Positions 1-12,261 of a stretch of DNA of 64,000 bases are shown one piece after another. Positions within the stretch are counted from its first letter, which is position 1; each line of letters opens with the position of its first letter. This DNA comes from Patiria pectinifera (taxonomy: Eukaryota; Echinodermata; Asteroidea; Valvatida; Asterinidae). The notes below the pieces were generated by a model. It was not told the origin of the DNA. It saw only the letters and a program-made list of their open reading frames with translations, and searched no databases. Where the stretch lies: contig CM057145.1 of the NCBI GenBank assembly GCA_029964075.1, positions 806,001 through 870,000 of the forward strand, read 5' to 3'. The translations under genes were made by a program, and so were the position numbers.

Positions 1-901
1 TCGCGTGCGATGCGAAAGTGCTCGCTAAACAATCTCGCGCGTGCTCGATAATCGCTCGCACACTTGCTTCCGCGTGGTGCTCGCGCGTACTTTGTAAGGT
101 TTATTGTTGTAATATCATTGCATGATAAAATGTACTCTTCATGCAATTAATTAAGATTTTGTTATATTGATTTATAGGGTGTTTATCCAACGACCGACGA
201 AACGTGTTTGTTTGATTGTTCGAGTGTTTGATTATTTGATTGCTACCTTACAAGTGATTGGAGGGAGTAAATAAAGCTTTGGAGCAGTATTACAAAATTA
301 ACAGATAGTGTATATTTGACGTCAGCAAGGGGCATGTTCGATCAAGGACCAAAGTTATGCACAGTTCGACTAACTCTGATCGAACGTACACTAGTCGACT
401 ATGGTTGGACTAGTCTAGCTAGTCGACTATTCAGGACCAGCCTACCGCGGCTGGTCGCCCCACAAGATATAACTGGTTATCAATAACAATTGTTCATTGC
501 TTAGTGCAAAGGAGGTCAACTATCTAAAATGGCGGAAAACAAAATCTCGGTACGAGTGCTACATTTCATTTTCATTGCATCGTTTTTTTTTTTGCATGTT
601 AGTCTGTCTTTTGTCAATCGAACAACAATAATGGCGATTATGTACAACACAATAACTATTATTTGTTTAAATGAACAGAGACATCTAGTGTTGAATAATT
701 CTCTAGTCGATGTGCGAATGCGACCACCATTTTCTCACAATTGTTGACATGATAATAGTTCAACTAAAGTCGTTCGCACTTCAACTTCAGTGCGCGTGCG
801 CTATGTACGTCACGAAACAACCACCAGTTGACCATTGGTCCTTGATGATGATCGAACTTGCCCCACCAGCTGGCCGTCGCCATTTTGACGAGGAAATTTA
901 G

Positions 902-1433
902 ACTGGTCCCTCTATTGTCCTTCGGACTTAGGAATACATCAGGATTATGAATACATCAGGGGGGTTTCCTCCTGATGTATGCACATTTTATTCAGGACTA
1001 GGAAGACATACCCATAATGCAACTGGATTATCGCGCTGCAAACATGGCGGCCAATATGTGTGGTGATGCTGTACATGTATTTACGTGTCATGACGAAGAA
1101 TCGTTTAGATTTTCGCTCAATTGTAAAGTGTCTTTGGCAATTATCAACAAGGAGAGATGCACGGCTTTTCAGTATTTGAACCCTATTCAGAGTAAACATT
1201 TGAAAGGTGCCTCGTGGAGACACTATGGTTATTTTGCCTACTGGTTAGGGTAAGAGTATGTGGTTTTTATAGCCATGTGTTCAACTGTCATCCATGCGCA
1301 AGAGCTGCACTGCGCATGCACAGTAGTTTTCTAGTCTGCTGCCACCAAGCGTCAAGTGAACGCACTACGGAAACACATCTGTTTAAGTTTGCTTCATGTA
1401 CCGTACGAATGAATTCCGTAACAAGTGTATACA
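902..1433 (+). repeat. Diverged direct repeat, copy 1
   Basis: This block recurs at 2508-3182 in the same orientation. Shared landmarks in order are ctctattgtc.ttcgg, ggactaggaaga.ata, gttatcgcgctgcaaa, cgtgtcatgac and gaattccgtaacaag. The two copies differ by many substitutions and by an extra ~150 bp near the end of copy 2. Neither has an intact long reading frame. It is an old segmental or mobile-element duplication of unknown type. Confidence 0.7.
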
Positions 1434-2507
1434 GCATACTTGTTTACCCTCTAGCGATGCCATGAATGTCACTTTTGTGTCGAAAAACAATATTTGATTA
1501 AAATAAAAACATGTAAACCAATTATTTCGGTAAAATTGCCCACGTTCATGTGTAAAGAAAAACAATCTACAGACATAACAGCTTTTGTTTCAAAAACCGC
1601 ATAAATTTATTGTAGTCATGTATCGATCCCAATAAACAGAAATTACCTCGAACGTGATTGTGTATTCGAAAAAAAAATAGTTTGCATCAACTAAGCTATA
1701 AATACAACTTTCAATTGCACATTAATTGTATCTTTAGCTACAAGGGAATAAATATCTTAAACCCTTTGTTCTTCTGTCCAATAAAACAAGCAAACAAGAT
1801 TACTTGGTGTTCTTATGTTAATTCAAAGTCATCGCAAACACTGAAAAATAAATATACATTGTATTCAACAAAACGTTAATGTGTATACATGTTTAAACAC
1901 CCGCAAAATTAGTGAAAAGCAACATATTTGTAACTTGTAAACACAAAGCCTCAAGTCAAGCATATTTGAGGAAAAGTAAAAGTGTGCGATAATTATTTCG
2001 ACAAAGAAACATTAACCCCAGATATTTAAATAAAGTATTTTAACAGCTATCTCAACCCTTTTAGCAAAATAAATAAGCATATTGCGCTACCTCTGCCTAA
2101 TAGAAATAAATTCTTTAATTTGTACAATTCCATTCCGTTTATACCAGTTCTTTTTTTCAAAGTGCAATATAATACAGATTTAGTCTTAGATAGCAGCCAA
2201 CACGTGTACCATGATTTAATACATATATTTTTTGTGTGTAGCTTTCACATAAACCCCACAATACATTCACACACTGTTTTGACTCTTTGAACTTTGACCT
2301 TTGGTTTTGACCTTTGATGTGTAAATACCACTTTTGATAATGCCAGAACTTGCATCATGTTTCATTTCTTCTTAATTTGGCGTGGTAGATGGTACTTTTA
2401 AAGATAGTTAATAGCAACATTTTTTTTTCTTTGAACGATAAATAACACACTTTACCATGAATTTGGTCCAGTTATAGCGATTACAAATGACCAGAGGGAA
2501 TTTGGAC

Positions 2508-3182
2508 TAGTTCCTCTATTGTCTTTCGGCCTTCTAAAGAATACAACAGGGGGATTTTCTCTTAATGTATGCTAATCCTGTGCAGGACTAGGAAGATATA
2601 CATGAATCCATATTGCAACTGGGTTATCGCGCTGCAAATTTGGCGGCTATTATGTGTGATGATGATGTACTTACGTGTCATGACAACGAATCGTTTAGAT
2701 TTTCGCTCAATTCTGAAGTGTTTTTGGCAACTATCAACAAGGAGAGAGACATAGCTTTTGAGAGTATTTGAAATCTATGCAGTTGAAAAGTTTGAAAGGT
2801 GCCTTCGTGGAGACACTATAGTTATTTTGCCTACTGGTTAGGGTAAGAGTAAGTATTTTTATAGCCATTGTGTTCAACTGTCATCCATGCGCAATTGAGC
2901 TTCACTGTGCATGCACAGTAGTTTTCTAGTCTGCTGCCACCAGGCGTCAATTGAACGCAATACAGATATATATTTGCTGAAGTTTGCTTAAACTTCACAC
3001 GCACGTACATCATATTGTGCGTACATTGTGTACACCGCACACAGTTGTAACTTGTACATGTATTGCGCGAGGAAATGCAGTACAGGAACATCATTCTCGA
3101 AAGAAGTCCAAAAGGTATCACTAATATTCAAACCGTTTTTAATTAAGTTTTAAACTGAAAGAATTCCGTAACAAGTACACCT
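2508..3182 (+). repeat. Diverged direct repeat, copy 2
   Basis: This is the second copy of the block at 902-1433, with the same order of landmarks. It carries an extra ~150 bp around 2990-3140 that the first copy lacks. No coding capacity is conserved between the copies. Confidence 0.7.
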
Positions 3183-5019
3183 TTTAGACTAAATTGGTAA
3201 AATATTAGTATTCGTGTAGTTTAGGACCCCGTTCCCATATAAGAGAACGAAAAGACACTGTTATGTTTTGGGACTTAGGCTTAATGCCTTAACATTTGGC
3301 CATGATACAAGCTGGAAATGTCAAATTATGTCTTGAGAATCATCTTAATAAATCGCTAAAATACCATGTTGGATATCAGCTTGCTTAATTTTGTGGAAAG
3401 AGGGCAGGTTTTTGATTTATGAACAGAACTTGCAAAACGTAAGGGTTCTAAACTACACGATTGCCGCATTATTTGTCTAAGTTGCATCATCAAACGTCCA
3501 AAGGGGTTATTTTGTTATTTCAATTTATTAACAAATGCACAATAGGCTTATTCATGCCTATCCTAGCAATATTTTACAAGGTTATGTACCATCTATAACC
3601 AGTGATAAAACGTACACAAAATCTTGCTCTTCATGATAATATTCATCAACATTTCTTGCTACAATTATTCAAATATTCGAATATCTAATCCTCTTTGAAT
3701 TTCAATTTGTACATGCAACATTGATCTTAAAAACCATTTTATATTACAATTGTCTCTGCATCTTATAATCGTCCAACAATTCTGTCCTGTTTCTACGCAA
3801 CTTGGCACCAGTTTAGCATTAAATACACCCTTGTGTGACCAAAAGGGAATATATTCTTTAAACCTTATAAATATTTACATTCCAAAATAATACCACAGTT
3901 TTCTAACTGTTATCCATTAGGAACCGCCAAAATATGTCTCCAATACTGCATTTCCTCCGTAATAAGAGCAACCCAGCGATGTGTGCTAAATTTCCTGAAT
4001 TTGAAATCTTGATTGTTTTCAATTGATTATCGCTATATCATGTATATGGAAGCTACGTAGGCCGAGAAAAGATTGTGTATTGGTAATGCCCTAGAAATTA
4101 TCTAGGTACGGTACATGTAGGTAGGAAAATAATTTTGTCTAACTTTTTCTTTTTGTCTGTCGGTCTTTTATAGGCCAACTTACTTTTTGTTAACTTTGGG
4201 AAACTTATAACAATATTGCTTATAATATACCTGTTTAATTGTTAAATTGACCAATAACACACAAAACATGCTTAACTTGAAGGTTTTGTTTAAATTTTCG
4301 ACATAAATTAAACTTTTTTTTAAATATTTTTGGCCAAGTGTGGCAAAATAAGATCCGAGGTCGGAAATTTGGCCTAAAAAAATCCAGGTAAGTCAAGTTA
4401 CCGTAAAACCACAATTTGTTTAGGCCTGACCTAGTAAAAACCCATGACCTTTAGAGTAAATCGTGCAGTCATTTGGGACAAACTCTCTCCAAAATCCCCT
4501 GAAAATGACAGGATAACTAGACGTATGGAGGTAAGGAATTCAATTTTTTCTGGTTCCTAATCATTTCAGAAGGTACTAGGTAGTATAACGAATTTCATGT
4601 GGGAAAAGTCTAGATTTCAAATTTAGGAAACACAAAATTATCAGGAAAGTTGGCAGATATCACTGAGTCGCTCTAAACAGGGAGAAAGTCCAGTATTTGA
4701 AACTCATTCATGGGCTTACATGTAAACTTGTGTCTAACAAAAACAAAAACAAGACAAAATCCCAGCATAAAATTGTATACATGTATTACCAACACCATAA
4801 CCCAATCCATACCCACCGGTACAAGTAACCAAAAAACAACCAAATACAGTCTAAATGTTTGACTAAACAGTAACAATAACCAGAAATAAAAATTTACATG
4901 TCCAATCTGGAAAAATTGCAAAAAAATCATGTTGTTGTTAACATTAATCTACCAACAATAAATTAGGGCCAGGCCAGAGCTTTACAAGAAACTGAAATAC
5001 ATATAGTACGATTGTTTAA

Positions 5020-5512
5020 TTAAAGGGAATACACAACATTTGCAAACATTAAAAAACAAAACAGCCAAATTATTGTGAAATACCTTATGGGACCGTTAGT
5101 GAATGACAGTCTAAAACATCCTGTAAATCATGGCACCTGGTAAGCTGTCATTTTTAAGAAATGTGATATTTTTGTATCAGTTTCCAACGCTGGTCGGCCG
5201 ACCAGCGTTGGAAAAACTGGCATTTTTTTTCAAATACCGACCCCAATTTACCATATTTAGTTAGCTTGTATTTTGTTTGCAATCGATTACACACCTATGA
5301 ATGGGTACAAGCCAGCTAGACTGGTTCCCTGACCTTACAATTCCCCGACATCTTCAAATTGCTCAGTTTCATCTTAAGTGGGTTCAGGGAACCAAAAACA
5401 CAAAACTTCAAACAAGTAACACTATTTGCTATAACATTCTAACCCTGAACTCCATCCATTTCTGAAAATTACAGCAAAAGCAAATGTTGTACATGTATAT
5501 ATTCCCTTTAAA
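5020..5512 (+). mobile_element. MITE family A, copy 1
   Basis: The element begins ttaaagggaatacacaac and ends with its near inverted complement atattccctttaa. It contains a central perfect palindrome (5181-5214, built around ggtcggccgacc) and a gtttgcaatcgattaca segment. The tracts ggttccctgacc and gtcagggaacc pair with one another as a second internal inverted repeat. Related copies lie at 7630, 12262, 30739 (reversed), 60981 and 61923. It has no coding capacity and is a non-autonomous DNA element; the superfamily is not clear. Confidence 0.75.
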
Positions 5513-5647
5513 ACACGCATACTTTATGCATGTATTTTCCGAACCACAGTTATTTAGGTATTATACTGTACTATGGGCTTTCTTTTCTCTGAATCTGGTA
5601 GAGAAAGCACATGCAAAATTTGTTTCAGTCAGTGTTGTAGTCGAGTC

Positions 5648-5995
5648 CTTCACAGGTCCTCATAAGTCATCGCAGGTCCTTGCAAGTCCTTGCAGGTCCT
5701 CCCAAGTCCTTGCAGGTCCTCGCAAGTCCTTGCAGGTCCTCGCAAGTCCTTGCAGGTCCTCGCAGGTCCTCGCAAGTCCTTGAAAGTCCTCACAAGTCCT
5801 TGCAAGTCCTCACAAGTCCTTGCAAGTCCTCACAAGTCCTTGCAGGTCCTCGCAAGTCCTTGCAGGTCCTCGCAAGTCCTTGCAGGTCCTCGCAACTCCT
5901 TTCAAGTCCTCGCAAGTCCTCACAAGTCCTTGCAAGTCCTCGCAAGTCCTCGCAAGCCCTCACAGGTTCTCTCAAATCCTCACAAGTCCTCATAA
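5648..5995. repeat. Minisatellite of ~10/20-bp units
   Basis: The tract is a tandem array of caagtcctcg/caggtccttg units repeated about 34 times. It is open in several frames on both strands simply because the unit is short and lacks stops. The predicted Ser-Pro-Gln-Val-Leu repeat peptides are therefore not evidence of a gene. Confidence 0.85.
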
Positions 5996-6365
5996 ACATT
6001 CGGACCGGACTTGTGATGGACTCCCCCACAACACTCTTTTCAATATACAATGTACACCACACTGGCCCACCATCTTCACAACATTACACAATAATACAAG
6101 AAAAACTCAATGCATTTTGAGCAAGAGGAATGTTTGAATTGAGAGACAGGGATTTGAACCACTCATCATCATCATTCAACAGGCACAAATGTAGTCCTAC
6201 ACATCATATTCCTTTTAATCAGTGAAAAAATGAAAAAGCGCCAACTACTTGTCGGTGTGGCAACACTGCTTTGTGCATGAAACCATTACCTCTCACGTCT
6301 TTTCTCTGTTTTGTGGTTTCAAGGCACCAAGGGGCTTCTCAAGACACTTATTAAAATTATTCCTG

Positions 6366-6500
6366 TGTTGTTTATAAAACTTGGTCCCGATGGGGTTTAA
6401 GACAACGGACAACCAGCACAGATGTCATTAGTTGAACTTACTGTTACATTGTAGCTGTCAGGTCCCTTCTCCTTGGCTGGAATTTCTGGTGTACAACTAC
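6366..6500 (-). repeat. Diverged duplicate of the KIF21 terminal exon and 3' region
   Basis: On the minus strand this segment repeats the end of the last KIF21 coding exon and the sequence after it: the peptide PEIPAKEKGPDS resembles PEIPAKENGLDS of the true exon, and the downstream landmark ggaccaagttttata is shared. In the copy the stop codon is replaced by a tyrosine codon, and a gtaagt donor-like site follows at about 6435-6440. A possible acceptor is the aactgtag (minus strand) near 6497. It may be an alternative last-but-one exon or a relic of local duplication. Confidence 0.55.
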
Positions 6501-6830
6501 AGTTTTGGGCTCCGGGCACAAATACCCCCATGATAAGAAAGGGAGAGCTGGGGAGACCACTAGGGAGTGACAATTCAAACGTAGTGCCGACAACGTCTGA
6601 CACTCACGAAAGACGCTATGGCTTTGTGTACATTCAGAATCAGTGGTGCGTACTTCGCACTATGCACGCGCGTATACGTACGCGCATGTGGTGTCCTGTT
6701 CACAGGCCTCTCGCGAATGGTCAAAATCTCTTGTTCGCGCACGGAGCCCAAACTTGTGTTGTCTATAAAACTTGGTCCAGATGGGTATTCCAACTGCGGA
6801 AGACTAGCTCAGGTGTTCATAGTTGCACTG

Positions 6831-6906
6831 TTAGCTGTCTAGTCCGTTCTCCTTGGCGGGAATCTCTGGCGTACCTTGGGGTTTCCACACACTGACGGTG
6901 CGATCG
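6831..6906 (-). CDS. KIF21: KIF21 terminal coding exon (end of WD40 blade 7)
   Basis: This is the last coding exon of the kinesin-4-family protein KIF21. An acceptor (ctaaacag, minus strand) precedes it. Together with the last two bases of the exon at 12036-12235 it encodes SDRTVSVWKPQ followed by a short tail and a TAA stop at 6831-6833. The DRTV-x-VW signature is the closing strand of the seventh WD40 blade, as in vertebrate KIF21A/B (HIFTAADDRTVRIW). The phase of 2+1 bases fits exactly. The tail is much shorter than in the human proteins. I did not find a convincing polyadenylation signal. A diverged duplicate lies about 400 bp further downstream. Confidence 0.85.
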
Positions 6907-7629
6907 CTGTTTAGATATTAGGATTGGCGGAGTAGGAAAGAAAGGGGAGGAGGGTGTGGCAAAATAATATGCAGTGAGGTTATATGTTAGTTGTTAGGTA
7001 TTAGATTATGAAGAACACAAAATAGTATTCTATCAGTAGTTATTCATAGCAAGTTTCAAATAATACGTGTAGCTGTTGTTCAATCAAAGTATATTATCAA
7101 GTGTATATTGGTTCAAACTCCATGTCAAAGTAGTCGAGCATGAAAACAGATCAAATCTGAATTTAATTTGAGAGTACAAGCATCAATACTTGCAGTAGCG
7201 TGTACATGTTAATGCAAGGAGTTACCATGCAAATGCACAATGTAAACATGACAGAGCCGTTTTGCGATGTGCACGGTAACAGATTTCCGCCCGGATCAAT
7301 AAGTTACTGGTAGATTGTGTTGGTTTCAATGGGACAGTTGAAACTGTGCATGATGTGCCTAATCAAAGGTAGAGCCACTAGAGCGACACATACTACATGT
7401 ACTAGTAGAAAACATACAAGTACATGTAGCAATTAAAGCAAGCGTTTATGATATCTGTGCAGATTCGGCTATTAATTTTATAATGCAAAACATCACTGTG
7501 TCTTGACCTCCAGATTCTGAGCATTCAGCAGGTGCCTTCTATCGGGTCTTTGGTTACCCGTTGTATTAACGAAAACACAGCAGCAAAGTTACCAATCAAC
7601 GACTCCGATTGGCTAGCATGCAGAGTCGC

Positions 7630-9292
7630 TTAAAGGGAATATACAACATTTGCGAACATCGAAAATAAAACTACCAAGTTTTTACGAAATATCTCAATAG
7701 GATGTTGGTAAATGACAGTCTAAAGCATCCGGTAAAATTAAGGCACCTGGTGTAAAGTCATTTTCAAGAAAATGGTATTTTTGTAAAAATTTGCAGCAGT
7801 GGTCGGCCGACCACTGTTGGAAAAACCTATTTTTCAACTACTGCTCCAAATTTACCGTAATTTTCGGAATATAAGCCGCGGCTTATACGTTGAATTTGCC
7901 CATGAAAATGTTTACTGCGGCTTATACACAGGGCGGCTTATACGCCGAGCCTTGAAGAATAAAAATAAGATTCACATGTGTATTTGATGTACTGGTACAA
8001 GAAGAGATGTGTTGCTGAAATGAATTATAAACAAAGAAAGTCATTAACAAACCGAAACCACGTCTCACGTAAAGGTACCGAGTGGTAAAAAGTACGGTGA
8101 TGAAAGCTGTCTTTTTTTTTGACACTTACGACCAGCCGTACGTGATACTGGTACAGTGCAGCAGCGATATGCAGCATGTTTTCCCCCCAGCGGACCACAC
8201 CATTTGTGGTAACAAAGGGGTGTTCTTTCTTGGAAACAATAATTACCAATATTTCCGCTGTAAATTTTTTTTTTAAAAAGACGACCAAAATTTGTATGGC
8301 GTTCGAAACATTTTTCTATTACATAATCAGTTGTTCAACGTTGCAATATATTTTGTTTTCTTGAAATGTATTCAAGAAACGATGTAAAACTCAAAAGAGG
8401 GACTAAATCACCCCTTACAAAATTAATGGATTCGTTTATTAAAATGTCCGCTTCGTTTTGACTATTTCCGAAGAAAGTTACGATCGAAACTTGAATAAGT
8501 GGATAAGTTTTGAGGTAAAAACGGACCTGTTTATTCTTAAGACAAAACAAATCAGCATCTGTTCCCACAAAGCAAGATTTGTAGCGCTCCAGTCAGACAA
8601 CACACGGTGGGTTTCATACTTTCTCACGTGCTGTGGGAAAATGTTGTCATTCACCGGCGTGCGTGGCGCAGGCTGCCGTGCTATGACCGGGCAGCCGGCA
8701 GCAGTTCCCGGTGTTTATTTCTCATCAATTCCCATATTTGTTTGTAAAAGTATCGATTGTAAATGATTTGATATAACTTTTGTGGCCCTTTTAATAGCTT
8801 CTGTAGTGTAAATAGAACTGGTTCAGAGCATTTTGACTAGAATTTGGAGGCCTTACAAAATTGAAACCGCAGCGGTCGGTGCGGCTTATACGCCGGTGCG
8901 GCTTATATATACGCCGACTTCAAATCTTAATTTGCAGATTTTTGCGTGCTGCGGCTTATACGCCGCGCGGCTTATATTCCGAAAATTACGGTACTGTTAA
9001 TTCAGTCCAAATTTTGTTTGCTCTTGGTTACATGTTCAGAACGGGTGCAGGCCAGCTAGCCTGGTACCCTTACCTTACAATTTTCCGGCTTCTGTAAATT
9101 GATCCATTTTATATTCAGTGGAGTCAGGGAACCAGACTACTTGAACAGTCTTGTTTTTCATGGTTTTTCCAGCATTTTCGAACACAAACTTCAAACACGT
9201 CAGTGTAACAATATTTGATCTATTATACCAACCCCTCAAATAGTTCATTTCTGAAAATTACAGCAAAAGCCAATGATGTATATTCCCTTTAA
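7630..9292 (+). mobile_element. MITE family A, copy 2 (interrupted)
   Basis: The copy has the family ends ttaaagggaatatacaac and tattccctttaa, and the central palindrome ggtcggccgacc at about 7800-7811. It is about 1.1 kb longer than its relatives because another inverted-repeat element (7853-8993) is inserted at a ttta site. Without that insertion it has the usual ~520 bp. Confidence 0.7.
7853..8993 (+). mobile_element. Nested MITE with taccgtaattttcggaatat ends
   Basis: The two ends are inverted copies of taccgtaattttcggaatat followed by the sequence aagccgcggcttata. Short ggcttata and ataagcc motifs recur near both ends. The outermost bases are TA on each side, consistent with a TA target duplication of the mariner type. 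It interrupts MITE family A copy 2 and is therefore younger. No transposase frame is visible inside. Confidence 0.7.
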
Positions 9293-9712
9293 ATTTGTAT
9301 TACACACATTCAGTGTATGGTACATGTACCTGGTACAATGTATACCAGGTGTTGGCTGTGGAGCTAAAGTGTGCAGTCTCCGTTGAACAACGGATGATAC
9401 TCAGACAAAGCGACACTGGGCTGCGCTGGCAAAGCCACGGAGATCTTTTCCAAAATATTGCGCAATGAACCCCCATTCTGACCAACAATGCACGGGTAGT
9501 TAATATAACATTATACATGTAGATCGTGGCTATATGACATTACCCTATAAACTTTTCCAATTTTTGCGGATAAATCACATAATAACGAGCCGTTTTCCTC
9601 CAATGTATAAATAATTACTACTTTGCAATATGCCATACACTTTTCATTTCCACTTTCTGTTAACAGCAATTTTATGTAAACGACCTTAGACGTGCAAAAA
9701 CATAGATCACTG

Positions 9713-9995
9713 TGGTCCAATGGTTACGGTGTTCGACTCACGTGCCGTGATGCGTGAGTGCGAACCCTGACAGGGAACATGCTGCTAGTGTGCTTGGGCA
9801 AGACACTTTACTACAATTGTTCCTCTCCACCCTGGAGTATAAATGGGTACCTGTGAAGGTAGAGCCTAGAATGCGCTGATCTCGAGCTGCTGCAAAAACT
9901 GGTCTCATGGCCTGATGAACAGGGGTAATAACTGTAAAGCGCTTTGAGACCGTTGGTATAAAGCGCTATATAAGCACATTATTAGTAGTAGTAGT
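9713..9995 (+). mobile_element. tRNA-derived SINE
   Basis: The head (gtggtccaatggttacggtgtt ... gtgcgaaccctgac) resembles a tRNA with A- and B-box-like promoter segments. It is followed by a core containing cttgggcaagacactt and ctggagtataaatgggtacctgtga. The tail aaagcgctttgagacc ... aaagcgctatataag ends in a gta microsatellite. The same core occurs reversed at 33405-33560 and 53385-53730. Confidence 0.75.
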
Positions 9996-11154
9996 AGTAT
10001 TATTACCCTGGATTGGACATTTGGGAGACATCCCCATAGACTTGTGCAAAACATTTTTCAAACTTAAAAATGTGCCCTAACCCAATATTTCCTTGTCTTT
10101 TTCCCACAAATTTCAGTATGTTTACTAATTAAATGTACCATGAGCAACAAATATAACCTAATTGCGACATTAAAATTTGGCCTCTAAAGTGGGGCTATGA
10201 CATTAGGGAGACATGAAAATGTCTCCTTAATGACCAACGTCTCCCACCGTTCGAAGAAATTACGATACCGTGTCTCCTTAATGGTACATTTAGTCATATT
10301 ATGTTTTGAACTGTCGTACCGGTACATGTACATGTTCATACATGTACCGGTATGTATCATGCATCTTGGGGAAAAGAAATATATTCTAAAGGCTGATCAC
10401 ATGCACATATCCACATTTATCAAATAAAATTATGTACAAGTCCTCATTTTTAAAAATGTTGACATTTACAAGAATTTGTTTCAAGAACAAGAATTTGTTT
10501 CATATTTCACTAAGACTGGAGAGGCTATGCCATTTTACATGCAAACGAGACTTGTCCATTAGTGTGTAGGAGCGGCGATGCACACTCTTTGGATTGTAGG
10601 TCCATACTTTTATGACATTGCTAGTGTTGCATTATTTTGAATTAAAGCACAAGTAATAAAAACAATCGCAGCAAAATCAATAAATAAAAGTTGTTCATGC
10701 AACGTAAAAGAAAATGCATCCAGTTCATTTGATGAATTAATTGTCATGTTGGTTAAAATTGGAAAGTGATTAAAAATTGCAGTTCGGAAATTGAACGAAA
10801 TTGTTTTTAGATTTAACGGAGAAATGTTTTTGAAAATAAATTTGAGAAAAAGAGAAAAACACAAATCTGGTCAGTTCTTAATATTTCTTTTTTTCGTTTT
10901 TCATGTTAGATAAAACATTGTGTTCTTTCAGATAACAGAGCTTTTCATACTAATAAATACATCATTCTCAATGCAATATTCATTCATATCACGATACTTG
11001 AGGTAACGGAAACCAATTACAAAAAAAAAAAATATTTTTGCTGATTCAAGGATCAACAATATGACCAAAAAAAATCTGAAGCAGAATATTAAAAATCTAA
11101 CCTGTCAAAATTTCAACTGAGAAGATATAAATCAAATTACCGGTAGGTTTTGCC

Positions 11155-11657
11155 CTTCACCAACGTTTTTTTAAACACTGTATACTCAGTGTGTTACCTC
11201 CCAAGTGAAAGTTGAAAAAAAAATCACTTGGATGGGACTCGTACCCACGACCTCCTGCTTTCTAGTGCAGATGTCTTACCACTCGACCACCGAGCTAACG
11301 GGATCGGTTGGCTGGTTCGAATCTGATGTACATAGCAGCGGGTACCGCATAAACTATTATAAGATGGAATTTTGCGTCGGGGTGATATAAATCAAATTAG
11401 GTTTTGCCCTTCACCGACGTTTTTTAAACACTGTATACTCAGTGTGTTACCACCCGAGTGAAAGTTGGAAAAAATCACTCAGGTGGGACTCGAACCCACG
11501 ACCTCCTGCTTTCTAGTGCAGATGTCTTACCACTCGACCACCGAGCTAACGGGATCGGTTGGCTGGTTCGAATCTGATGTACATAGCAGCGGGTACCGCA
11601 TAAACTATTATAAGATGGAATTTTGCGTCGGGGTGATATAAATCAAATTAGGTTTTG
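11155..11657 (-). repeat. Tandem duplication (~251 bp unit) containing a tRNA-like segment
   Basis: Two consecutive ~251-bp units begin cccttcacc.acgtttttt. Each contains, on the minus strand, a tRNA-like block with gtgggttcga.tcccac, which forms a 5-bp T-stem with a B-box, and a cggtggtcgagtggtaag D-arm-like region. A T-run follows on the same strand, as at a Pol III stop. The ends do not form a tRNA acceptor stem, so this is a tRNA-related SINE head rather than a tRNA gene. A third partial start of the unit lies at 11656. Confidence 0.6.
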
Positions 11658-12035
11658 CCCTTCACCGACGAGAAGATATACATTTTTCTCACAGCAAAGC
11701 AAGCTTTTTCTCAGTTTCTTACTTTTTTGACATGTTGATAAATGTGAACTTTTTAACAGCTGTACATTGTCAACAGATTGTCGGGTTGAAGTACAACAAA
11801 CAGTATTGTAAAGAGAATTTTATTCTTTTTCCTAATACCCACAAACCCTCAATTTGATCTCTGCCCAGTTCTTTCTCATTTTGTCAGAACGCCTCACAAA
11901 TGTGGAAGCCATTTTGGAGAAAGTGGTGTCAAAAAAGTCAACAAGATTTTTACTGACAAAATTAAGTGTGTATCAGATCTGCCCAGATATAATAGGAGAA
12001 AAAATAACTGGAAAAAAAAAATTAATGTAACTAAC

Positions 12036-12235
12036 CTGGAAGCTGTGAATATGTGCGTTTCGTTGGTTGCTATGGAATTAATGGGACTCGTGTGTGCTTT
12101 CATTTCTCCAATAAGCGAGCAATCCCATATGTGCCACAGCTTGAGGTAGCCTCCGCGGCAGCCGCTGAGTAGAATGTCACGTCCTGGCAAGAAATCTAGT
12201 GCACAGATCCAGTCCTTGTGGGCACTGTTGATGGT
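12036..12235 (-). CDS. KIF21: KIF21 exon: WD40 blades 5/6 to the start of blade 7
   Basis: The exon follows an acceptor (aacctctccag, minus strand) and ends at a gttagt donor. It encodes a stretch starting TINSAHKDWICALDFLPGRD, continuing LLSGCRGGYLKLWHI and ending ETHIFTAS. Human KIF21A has NAHKDWVCALG, LLSGCRGGILKVWNM and STHIFTAADD at the same points, so identity is clear. GH/AH and WD-like dipeptides mark blade 6. The reading frame starts in phase 0 and ends with two bases of a serine codon completed by the terminal exon. The intron before it (12236-24839) is 12.6 kb. Confidence 0.93.
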
Positions 12236-12261
12236 CTGGAGAGGAAGGTTAGAGACAAGAG

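Larger units (their letters stand above)
1..5019. other. Non-coding stretch downstream of the KIF21 gene
   Basis: I see no supportable gene here. All open frames are short and none resembles a known protein. The stretch contains the diverged direct repeat described separately (902-1433 and 2508-3182), AT-rich sequence, and isolated tgacctttg motifs near 2290-2320. Positions 345-460 hold several overlapping short palindromes built on actagt and gtcgac. Confidence 0.6.
6907..12035 (-). other. KIF21 intron (last, 5.1 kb)
   Basis: This intron runs between the exons at 12036-12235 and 6831-6906. It contains MITE family A copy 2 with a nested second MITE (7630-9292), a SINE (9713-9995) and a tandemly duplicated tRNA-like segment (11155-11657). 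The stretches 6907-7629 and 9996-11154 hold no recognisable feature. Confidence 0.75.

Noticed and set aside
5484-6137. Proteins rich in SSQVLASPCR-type repeats
   Set aside because: They are translations of a short tandem repeat, open on both strands and in several frames.
11222-11300. Functional tRNA gene
   Set aside because: T-arm and B-box are good, but the ends do not pair into an acceptor stem and the anticodon loop is not 7 nt.
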